NCBI GenBank assembly: GCA_023424275.1
Contig: JAFAED010000353.1
Coordinates: 1 to 6,252, forward strand
Direction: 5' to 3'
Length of the DNA stretch: 6,252 nt
DNA from: Pseudomonadota bacterium
Lineage (GTDB): Bacteria; Pseudomonadota; Alphaproteobacteria; Sphingomonadales; Sphingomonadaceae
Shown here piece by piece: positions 1 to 4,475 of this stretch. The position numbers and the translations under genes were made by a program. The notes beneath the pieces are model-generated. The model worked only from the letters and a program-made list of their open reading frames with translations, had not been told where the DNA came from and did not search any database. Position 1 is the first letter of the stretch. Each line of letters opens with the position of its first letter.

Positions 1-1022
1 TTGCGCAGCTGGAAATGGAGTTGCGACGTCTGGACCTGTCCGGTGGCACCGGCGCGGCCGATGACGTCGCCCATGCGGACGCTCTGCCCGCGTTTGACGT
101 CGATCCGGCCGGCATGGCCGTAGGCGCTGACCCAGCCGCTGCCATGGTTGATCAGGATCAGCCCGCCATAGACGCCGATCTGGTCGCCGGCATAGGCGAC
201 GATGCCGTTGGCGGTCGCACGGATCGGCGTGCCTTCGGCAGCGGCGATATTGATGCCGTCGCTGACCTTGCCGGGCGCGATCCGGCCGAAGCGTGCGAGG
301 ATCGGGCCGTTGAGCGGCCATTCGAAACGGCCGGTGAAATAGGCGGGATCGGCAATCGCCGTCGTCACCGGCTTGCGCGGCGCCGCGGTGCCGGCGGCCG
401 GCTTTCCGCTGGCGGCGAGCGCCGGCTGGCTGCCCGTCGCGATATCGTCGATGTCGAGGCGGAAGGCGGCGGCGCGCGCGCCGACGTCGACCGGGCCGGC
501 CTGCACGGGCCGCGCGCCCGAGGGCAGGCGCAGCCGCTGGCCGACGCGCAGGATATAGGGTTCGGACAGCGCGTTGACGGTGATGATCTCGCCCCAGTCG
601 GCGCGATAGGCGGCCGCGATGCCGATCCCCGTCTCACCCGCCGCGACGCGGTGATAGAGGCCCGCGGGGATGCGTAGCTGCTGACCGGGGCGGAGCGTAT
701 AGGGCGGCGCCAGGTCGTTTTCGATCGCCAGCGCTTCGGATCCCGCGCCGCTCATCTCGCCGATCGCGCGCAGCGTGTCGCCGGGGCGGACGGTGTAGGA
801 ACCCGCCGTCACCTGCACGGCGTTCGTCGCGACGGGTTTCAGCGTCCAGGTCGGTCGCGCATCGCCGCCGACGACCTCGCCGCCGAAGATGTCGCCGCGC
901 ACCGGCGCTTCCTCGGCCGGCGCGGGGCGCGATGCCGGGGCGGGCGCGTTGGTTGCGGGAATACAGCCCGCGAGCAAAAACGCCCCGGACAACAGCCAGA
1001 TACGATGGTTAACGCCCCCCAT
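1..1022 (-). CDS. nlpD: NlpD-like lipoprotein, two LysM domains plus degenerate LytM (M23) domain, 3' end cut by window edge
   Basis: An exported, peptidoglycan-binding lipoprotein. The start is ATG at 1022 with GAGG four bases upstream; 340 codons are visible and the end lies beyond base 1. Residues 9-20 form a hydrophobic signal ending in a lipobox (LLAG then C20). Two LysM repeats follow, about 74-119 (SYTVRPGDTL) and 122-167, then a Pro/Ala-rich linker, then a LytM/M23-fold domain from about 231. Only some zinc ligands of active M23 peptidases remain: the HxGxD position reads SDGIN (254-258) and the terminal HxH reads QLH (334-336), while YGH (301-303) is kept. E. coli NlpD is likewise degenerate and activates cell-wall amidases rather than cutting peptidoglycan. 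Proximity to surE, as in the classic surE-pcm-nlpD cluster, supports the name. An inactive role is inferred; an unusual active M23 peptidase is the alternative. Confidence 0.85.
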   Translation of the reverse strand, partial: MGGVNHRIWLLSGAFLLAGCIPATNAPAPASRPAPAEEAPVRGDIFGGEVVGGDARPTWTLKPVATNAVQVTAGSYTVRPGDTLRAIGEMSGAGSEALAIENDLAPPYTLRPGQQLRIPAGLYHRVAAGETGIGIAAAYRADWGEIITVNALSEPYILRVGQRLRLPSGARPVQAGPVDVGARAAAFRLDIDDIATGSQPALAASGKPAAGTAAPRKPVTTAIADPAYFTGRFEWPLNGPILARFGRIAPGKVSDGINIAAAEGTPIRATANGIVAYAGDQIGVYGGLILINHGSGWVSAYGHAGRIDVKRGQSVRMGDVIGRAGATGQVQTSQLHFQLR

Positions 1023-1199
1023 GACGCCTCTTTGCCAAAGCAAACCGGCGCTGGCTAGGCTTCTGTCCCGATCTGGAACAATATATCGGTTTTTATCTCT
1101 GGCTGGGATGCGCTTGGCACGAACCCAGGTTTGCCGAGATCGTAGCTTGGATTGCACAGCCGTGCCGGGATGCCATTGTCGCCGCCACCGCCATTCAAG

Positions 1200-1207
1200 A
1201 TAATTTT
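1200..1207. repeat. Left 8-bp target site duplication of the IS1595-type element
   Basis: The octamer ATAATTTT lies directly outside the left terminal inverted repeat and is repeated exactly at 4140-4147 outside the right one. Eight-base duplications are, from memory, the rule for the IS1595 family. The perfect copy indicates that both ends belong to a single transposition event and that the insertion is probably recent. Confidence 0.95.
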
Positions 1208-1230
1208 GGGACCTATATACCTAGCTAGCC
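1208..1230 (+). repeat. Left terminal inverted repeat (IRL)
   Basis: Starts GGGACCTATATACCTAG and ends CTAGCC. It matches the reverse complement of 4117-4139 at 21 of 23 positions, differing only at positions 4 (A/G) and 14 (C/T). Similarity stops abruptly after position 23, which sets the inner limit. Confidence 0.95.
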
Positions 1231-1244
1231 GCCCCGCACGGCGG
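1229..1244. promoter_or_regulatory. Short GC-rich palindrome upstream of the Panacea promoter
   Basis: CCGCC (1229-1233) and GGCGG (1240-1244) form an inverted repeat just upstream of the -35 box and overlapping the inner edge of the left terminal repeat. It could be an operator for autoregulation of the cargo pair, but the arms are only five bases in a GC-rich genome, so chance is a real alternative. Confidence 0.25.
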
Positions 1245-1247
1245 CGG

Positions 1248-1275
1248 TTGAACCCTCTCCAAAAGTGCATATAAT
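1248..1275 (+). promoter_or_regulatory. Sigma-70-type promoter of the Panacea/membrane-protein operon
   Basis: TTGAAC (1248-1253), a 16-base spacer, then a perfect TATAAT (1270-1275). This is the best promoter match in the window and lies wholly inside the element, 18 bases from the left terminal repeat, so the cargo pair brings its own promoter wherever it inserts. Transcription should begin near 1282. Confidence 0.75.
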
Positions 1276-1283
1276 GTTCTCAT

Positions 1284-1289
1284 GGAGGT
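1284..1289 (+). promoter_or_regulatory. Shine-Dalgarno site that fixes the Panacea start at 1294
   Basis: GGAGGT lies four bases before the ATG at 1294. An in-frame ATG at 1282 lies upstream of this site, sits at the predicted transcription start and has no ribosome binding site, so 1294 is preferred. Confidence 0.75.
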
Positions 1290-1293
1290 GCCG

Positions 1294-1752
1294 ATGCGCG
1301 ACAGCAGAACCGTTGCCAATCGTTTCCTCGATTTGGCACGCGAGAACAACGACAGCCTTACCCCGATGCAGCTCCTAAAGCTGGTTTACATCGCTCATGG
1401 CTGGATGCTTGGCCTTCACGGCCGCCCCTTGATCCGCGATGAGGTCGAGGCGTGGCAGTATGGTCCGGTAATTCCCCGTCTTTATAATGCCATTCGTCAG
1501 TTCAAGAGCCAGCCGGTCTGCGAAAAGATCAGGAGCGCCCCGGCTGAGCGGATGGACGCAGCCGAAGAAAACATAGCGCGCCAGGTTTACGAGATTTACG
1601 GCGACCGTTCGGGTCCGGCATTGTCTCGTCTGACGCACCAGAAAGACAGTCCGTGGGATAAGGTCTATGAGCATGGCTCATATGGCACCGTGATCCCCAA
1701 CGATCTAATCGAGGATCATTACGCGATGCTCGCAAAGCGGGCTGCTGCTTGA
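1294..1752 (+). CDS. Panacea (DUF4065/SocA-like) domain protein, probable antitoxin
   Basis: A 152-residue single-domain protein covering nearly the whole Panacea fold. Family signatures are LTPMQLLKLVYIAHGW at 22-37, the EVEAWQYGPVIPRLY block at 50-64, and a C-terminal LSRLTH...SPWDKVY region at 110-125. The family includes Caulobacter SocA, which delivers the toxin SocB to ClpXP, and many PanA antitoxins that neutralise unrelated toxins encoded next to them. Such pairs usually form two-gene operons; here the stop codon overlaps the TTG start of a small membrane protein gene, which fits. An ATG at 1282 would add four residues, but the Shine-Dalgarno site supports 1294. Domain identity is secure from the motifs; the antitoxin role is inferred from family and context. 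Confidence 0.88.
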   Translation: MRDSRTVANRFLDLARENNDSLTPMQLLKLVYIAHGWMLGLHGRPLIRDEVEAWQYGPVIPRLYNAIRQFKSQPVCEKIRSAPAERMDAAEENIARQVYEIYGDRSGPALSRLTHQKDSPWDKVYEHGSYGTVIPNDLIEDHYAMLAKRAAA

Positions 1753-2120
1753 GCGGTGACGCGCTTCCTAGGGTCCCCAAGCTTCCAGAGGAAGGGGAGC
1801 CGCAAGAAGGAATCGACCTAGGCCAAGCAGAAGCTCTATCCCTTGGACGAGGATTGCCCGCTCGCGACCTGAAGCGCGAAGCTGACGAATCCGAACATGA
1901 CCGGAATGAGCGATTTAAGGGTCATTTCGACCGAATAGGCATCTGCGGGCTGTATATTATCGCTGGGGCCGTGATCGTGGCAGCCGCGTTCTGGTTTTGG
2001 CATCTGGTCACGCCTTGGGGCTTCCTTACCCCCGAACAGCTTTCCCACCTTCAAAACCTTCTGACAGGCGGGATTCTGGTCAGTGTCGGGACCAGCTACA
2101 TGAAAAAGCGCCTAGGCTAA
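1749..2120 (+). CDS. Small membrane protein coupled to Panacea, candidate toxin
   Basis: A 123-residue protein starting at TTG 1749, which overlaps the TGA of the Panacea gene (TTGA); no other in-frame start lies near, and only a weak GCGGG precedes it, so translation is probably coupled. Residues 1-60 are polar, Pro/Gly/Glu-rich and probably flexible. A strong transmembrane segment follows at about 63-85 (GLYIIAGAVIVAAAFWFW), then an amphipathic stretch FLTPEQLSHLQNLL (92-105), a second weaker hydrophobic stretch at 103-117, and a basic tail KKRLG. Some known Panacea partners are small membrane-acting toxins, so this is the obvious toxin candidate. I recognise no named family. A membrane anchor or accessory factor is the alternative. 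It ends overlapping the stop codon of the convergent gene. Confidence 0.8.
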   Translation: MSGDALPRVPKLPEEGEPQEGIDLGQAEALSLGRGLPARDLKREADESEHDRNERFKGHFDRIGICGLYIIAGAVIVAAAFWFWHLVTPWGFLTPEQLSHLQNLLTGGILVSVGTSYMKKRLG

Positions 2121-3148
2121 CCCTGACCCTCAATTGCCTTTGGCTCATACATCGCCGCAAGCTTCCGCGCCTCACCCGCGCCGCCCGGAAGCATGTTCGC
2201 CTTTTTCAGAATGTAGATCGGGTATTTCGTCGGTAGATAGACCGTGCGGAACCAATGCTGAAACTCGGCCCACGCCTCATTCGGGTAGGCGTTCGCTTCC
2301 TGTGGATTGCTGGCGCTCTGAGGGTATTCTGGCGGATAGTGGTGAGCGTATTTGATGCGTGGTCCATACTTCTCGTCGAAATTGCCCGCTGTCCAATAGC
2401 GCCCCCATGTGCCGCCCACGCTGCCGTCTGGGATGGTGTGCTCGTTGACAGGCAGCCCCGCGTTGATGAGATCGACAACGAGGCCTGTGCTCTCCTTGAA
2501 AACGCTAAAATAGCCAACCGGCACGCTGTCTTTGAGCAGCGAAACTCGGGCGTTGAACAGCTTCCACGGATCGGCTGGAACATAGCCTAGAGCGTCATAG
2601 ATGAACTTTTGAAGGCCATAACGGGCGAGGTTGCGGTAATTGGTAAGAGCGGTGTCATTCGTCCGCTGGGCCTCGAAGGCGAAGTATTCGACCATCGCCA
2701 TGCAAACCATGTCGGGATAGGCGTAGTGCGGCGAGCCGTCTTTGGTGATCTCGATATATAGGCTCGGCTCGTCAAATCCCGCCTTGTCCAGATAGTCACG
2801 AAAGAACTGCATGCGGCCGCGCGGCCAAACGCCAGCCTCATGAGCTTGCTGCCATTCCTGCGTGAGCTCCTGAATTGTTGAGCGGGCGGCGCCGGTCATT
2901 TCGGCAAGACCGCGCTGCGTCAGGTAGGGGATGCCGTTTTCGAGCACGCCCATCTCGATCCCGCCAACGACTCGCTCGACCTCGATCCCTAGATCGAGGC
3001 TCATCTGATAGGGTGCCGGACTTTGCGCCGATTTTTCTACTAAGGCATTGGATTTACTTGTGAATGGGGTGGCCGGAGTTACCATCGATCGCGCCACGTC
3101 ATCAAAGGCTGCGTCAATCGGCTGAATGATCTTCTTATCGTCAGGCAT
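2117..3148 (-). CDS. KilA-N/BstA-like putative DNA-binding phage-type protein
   Basis: A 343-residue cytoplasmic protein. Residues 1-50 are low-complexity. Residues 72-160 resemble the DNA-binding N-terminus of phage antirepressor/KilA-N-type proteins, with a helix-turn-helix-like GIPYLTQRGLAEMTG...RSTIQELTQEW (72-99). The C-terminal part is rich in aromatics and prolines: DPWKLFNARVSLL (193-205), VGYFSVFKES (211-220), SVGGTWGRYW (243-252), then a HHYPPEYPQ / NPQ / AYPNEAW stretch (269-293). This layout recalls BstA, a prophage-encoded abortive-infection protein with a KilA-N-type domain, but I assign the family from memory only. ATG 3148 overlaps the transposase end by eight bases with AAAGG upstream, so it is probably co-expressed with transposition. 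Its TAG overlaps the TAA of the convergent membrane gene. It could regulate the element or act against phages. Confidence 0.8.
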   Translation of the reverse strand: MPDDKKIIQPIDAAFDDVARSMVTPATPFTSKSNALVEKSAQSPAPYQMSLDLGIEVERVVGGIEMGVLENGIPYLTQRGLAEMTGAARSTIQELTQEWQQAHEAGVWPRGRMQFFRDYLDKAGFDEPSLYIEITKDGSPHYAYPDMVCMAMVEYFAFEAQRTNDTALTNYRNLARYGLQKFIYDALGYVPADPWKLFNARVSLLKDSVPVGYFSVFKESTGLVVDLINAGLPVNEHTIPDGSVGGTWGRYWTAGNFDEKYGPRIKYAHHYPPEYPQSASNPQEANAYPNEAWAEFQHWFRTVYLPTKYPIYILKKANMLPGGAGEARKLAAMYEPKAIEGQG

Positions 3149-4073
3149 GGATTAGACCTTTGTAGGTGAGGCGCTTGCCGATCATGCGGCCGATGGTCTG
3201 GTCGATAAAGCCCATGGTGCCAGCTTCGCGCGTATTCTGGCGGAACGCAAATTCGTTGACGTAGCGGTGAAGGTGCTTCTGGCTCATGTAGTGGTAGATG
3301 CCATAATGGCCGCGCTTCAACAGCGCCCAGAAGCTCTCAATGCCGTTGGTATGGATGCAATAGTGGCGGACATATTCGCCAGCCGAGTGATTAACGGTGT
3401 GGTGAATGTAGCCCTTGGCGGTGAGACCGCGATAGGCCGAAAAGTCGTCGGTGACGACGCTGGCACCTTCCGGCACGTTGGCTTCCACGTAGCTGGTGAG
3501 GGTCTTGCCGGTGGTGTCTGCGACGGGAGTGGCGCGAACCTGTGCATTCTCGTCGCGGATGCCGACAACGGCAGTCTTGCCAACGCCACCACGGCCAAGG
3601 TGAAGGCGCTTGGAGGCGTGCTTGTTCTTCTCCTTGCCGCCGATGAAGGTTTCATCGACCTGCACATGATCGCCCATGTCGCCGTCCGACTTGGCAAGCC
3701 AAGTTTCGCGGATACGCTGCGCGAGGAACCATGCCGATTTCTGGGTGATGCCAAGCTCGCGGGCCATCTGGGTCGAGGGGATGCCCTTGCGCGCGGTCGT
3801 CATCATGTAGATCGCCATGAGCCACTTGTGCAGCGGGAGGCGGCTTTCGGCCAGAACGGTGCCGGTGCGGACGCTGAAATGCTGGCGGCAGTCGCGGCAG
3901 CGGTAGGGCATGGGCTTATGGTTCTTGACCTCAGCGACCGACAGGTTGCCGCAATGAGGGCAAGAGACTTCGCCGGCCCAGCGGTTCTGCTCGAAATAGA
4001 GCCGAGCGGCGTTCTCGTCGGGGAAGCGAGCGAAGAACTGATAGAGGCTGACGGTTTCAGGCTTGTCGGTCAT
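3141..4073 (-). CDS. IS1595-family transposase
   Basis: A 310-residue transposase acting at the element's 23-bp ends. An N-terminal zinc ribbon has CPHC (38-41) and CRDC (59-62). A helical DNA-binding part follows, including GIPSTQMARELGITQKSAW (97-115). The ISXO2-like DDE-type catalytic domain shows D140 in VDETFIGG, D209 in VTDDFSAY, and the C-terminal box HTNGIESFWALLKRG (241-255), with N243, E246 and K253 as the usual third-position and downstream residues. No frameshift or stop interrupts it and its length fits the family, so it looks active. Start ATG 4073 is supported by N-terminal similarity of layout; the ribosome binding site (TTAGG) is weak, consistent with low expression. It overlaps the downstream KilA-N/BstA-like gene by eight bases. 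Confidence 0.96.
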   Translation of the reverse strand: MTDKPETVSLYQFFARFPDENAARLYFEQNRWAGEVSCPHCGNLSVAEVKNHKPMPYRCRDCRQHFSVRTGTVLAESRLPLHKWLMAIYMMTTARKGIPSTQMARELGITQKSAWFLAQRIRETWLAKSDGDMGDHVQVDETFIGGKEKNKHASKRLHLGRGGVGKTAVVGIRDENAQVRATPVADTTGKTLTSYVEANVPEGASVVTDDFSAYRGLTAKGYIHHTVNHSAGEYVRHYCIHTNGIESFWALLKRGHYGIYHYMSQKHLHRYVNEFAFRQNTREAGTMGFIDQTIGRMIGKRLTYKGLIHA

Positions 4074-4079
4074 GAAACC

Positions 4080-4108
4080 TAACTAGCCACACTCGGCTAG
4101 GAAGTCAA
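4080..4108 (-). promoter_or_regulatory. Possible weak transposase promoter
   Basis: On the minus strand TTGACT (4108-4103) is a good -35 box, followed after 17 bases by TAGTTA (4085-4080), a poor -10 match. All transcription of the transposase operon from inside the element must start within the 66 bases 4074-4139, so a promoter here is expected; its exact form is uncertain. The palindrome at 4083-4100 lies across the spacer and -10. Confidence 0.4.
4083..4100. repeat. CTAGCC/GGCTAG inverted repeat upstream of the transposase
   Basis: CTAGCC (4083-4088) and GGCTAG (4095-4100) form a six-base inverted repeat around ACACTC. The same hexamer occurs at the inner end of both terminal repeats (4117-4122 and, inverted, 1225-1230). 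The shared word suggests an additional transposase- or regulator-binding site that could repress the transposase promoter it overlaps. The binding role is inferred. Confidence 0.5.
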
Positions 4109-4114
4109 CTCAAT

Positions 4115-4144
4115 TTGGCTAGCTAAGTATATAGGCCCCATAAT
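4115..4144 (+). promoter_or_regulatory. Possible outward hybrid promoter at the right end of the element
   Basis: TTGGCT (4115-4120), straddling the inner edge of the right terminal repeat, then an 18-base spacer, then CATAAT (4139-4144), formed from the last base of the element and the target duplication. It reads rightward toward the small membrane protein gene at 4233. The -10 matches at 5 of 6 and the -35 at 4 of 6. It would exist only because of the insertion. Confidence 0.3.
4117..4139 (-). repeat. Right terminal inverted repeat (IRR)
   Basis: Read on the minus strand it begins GGGGCCTATATACTTAG and ends CTAGCC, matching the left end at 21 of 23 positions. It is abutted by the right copy of the 8-bp duplication. 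Confidence 0.95.
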
Positions 4145-4147
4145 TTT
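4140..4147. repeat. Right 8-bp target site duplication
   Basis: ATAATTTT, identical to 1200-1207. Removing 1208-4147 rebuilds an uninterrupted AT-rich target. Confidence 0.95.
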
Positions 4148-4176
4148 GATGGATTTTTTCCGTCCAAAAATATCAT
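4146..4176 (+). promoter_or_regulatory. Possible native promoter of the small membrane protein gene
   Basis: TTGATG (4146-4151), a 19-base spacer and TATCAT (4171-4176). Its first two bases lie in the target duplication, so this signal existed before the insertion and is preserved by it. The long spacer makes it uncertain. Confidence 0.3.
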
Positions 4177-4222
4177 ACACAGAAGTCAGGCAAGGCAGAT
4201 GGGCGTTCAAGTGTTTATCAGC

Positions 4223-4227
4223 GGAGG
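4223..4227 (+). promoter_or_regulatory. Shine-Dalgarno site that fixes a GTG start at 4233
   Basis: GGAGG ends five bases before the in-frame GTG at 4233. The longer reading from an ATG at 4146 would start inside the target duplication without a ribosome binding site, so the GTG is preferred. Confidence 0.65.
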
Positions 4228-4232
4228 TGCCG

Positions 4233-4451
4233 GTGAAGAATAGATCCAACTCTTCCCTTAATATGGTTGCAATATGTGCTTCATTGTTGTTCGCTTTGGC
4301 GAGTGGCGATTTAGCTCGTTCATGGCGATCAGGTCATTTGGAAGGATGGGATTTCCTTCTTCGAATGATAATAAGGGTTATCCCTTTCGCATATATAATC
4401 TTTTATGCGTTTTCTCCCGGTCGTCGAATTGATGAAACGGCGCGGGAATAA
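4233..4451 (+). CDS. Small two-helix membrane protein, no recognised family
   Basis: A 72-residue hydrophobic protein starting at GTG 4233. The first membrane segment is about 11-24 (MVAICASLLFALAS); a charged loop with two Trp follows (GDLARSWRSGHLEGWD), then a second segment at about 45-60 (MIIRVIPFAYIIFYAF), and a charged tail RRIDETARE. Codon choice (ATA, AGA, TTA, many A/T third positions) differs sharply from the GC-rich neighbours, pointing to acquired or fast-changing DNA. It runs opposite to serS, surE and the nlpD-like gene, and converges on surE with 24 bases between stops. The strong Shine-Dalgarno site and coherent hydrophobic pattern argue that it is real, but I recognise no homologue and assign no function. 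Confidence 0.6.
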   Translation: MKNRSNSSLNMVAICASLLFALASGDLARSWRSGHLEGWDFLLRMIIRVIPFAYIIFYAFSPGRRIDETARE

Positions 4452-4475
4452 CCACTCGAGGTCGGGAAAAAATAT

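Larger units (their letters stand above)
1208..4139. mobile_element. Complete IS1595-family element carrying three cargo genes
   Basis: The 2,932-bp element is bounded by 23-bp inverted repeats matching at 21 of 23 positions and flanked by identical 8-bp duplications, so both ends are defined to the base. It encodes, from left to right, a Panacea/SocA-like protein and a small membrane protein on the plus strand, then a KilA-N/BstA-like protein and the transposase on the minus strand. Simple IS1595-family elements are roughly 0.7-1.3 kb, so about 1.9 kb here is cargo; passenger genes are known in some IS1595 subgroups. The two gene pairs converge with overlapping stop codons and almost no noncoding DNA remains apart from the ends. 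It landed in an AT-rich patch between the nlpD-like gene and a small membrane protein gene. The transposase is full length with its catalytic residues, so the element may still be mobile. Confidence 0.95.

Noticed and set aside
15..677. Long plus-strand frame opposite the LysM/LytM gene
   Set aside because: Its Asp/Gly/Ala/Arg-rich composition is typical of the reverse strand of GC-rich coding DNA; the minus frame has a lipobox and LysM repeats.
1023..1199. Possible RNA gene or riboswitch in the 177 bases upstream of the nlpD-like gene
   Set aside because: I see no tRNA-like or conserved leader structure. It holds only a TATATT that might serve as a -10 for the lipoprotein gene, without a clear -35.
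889..1203. Plus-strand open frame across the nlpD-like gene start and its upstream region
   Set aside because: It is antisense to the well-supported lipoprotein gene, Arg/Pro/Ala-rich as expected for a GC-rich shadow frame, and has no family motif.
3267..4082. 271-codon plus-strand frame opposite the transposase
   Set aside because: The minus frame has the zinc ribbon and catalytic motifs; this one is its antisense shadow.
1284..4235. Near-identical 13-base start contexts, GGAGGTGCCGATG at 1284-1296 and GGAGGTGCCGGTG at 4223-4235
   Set aside because: One lies inside the element and one outside, similarity does not extend to either side, and both are simply strong ribosome binding sites; convergence is enough to explain it.
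1055..4350. When the element and one duplication are removed, a minus-strand frame stays open for about 116 codons across the old junction (from near 4340 down to the stop at 1055).
   Set aside because: It has no ATG and only weak TTG/GTG starts without a ribosome binding site. It runs antisense to the 4233-4451 gene, which has a strong one, and its composition matches no family I know. Conservation in relatives with an empty site could revive it as a gene broken by the insertion.
4452..4475. Possible terminator between the small membrane gene and surE (a run of six A's near 4467)
   Set aside because: Only short, weak complementary arms flank the A-run, so no convincing stem can be drawn for either direction.
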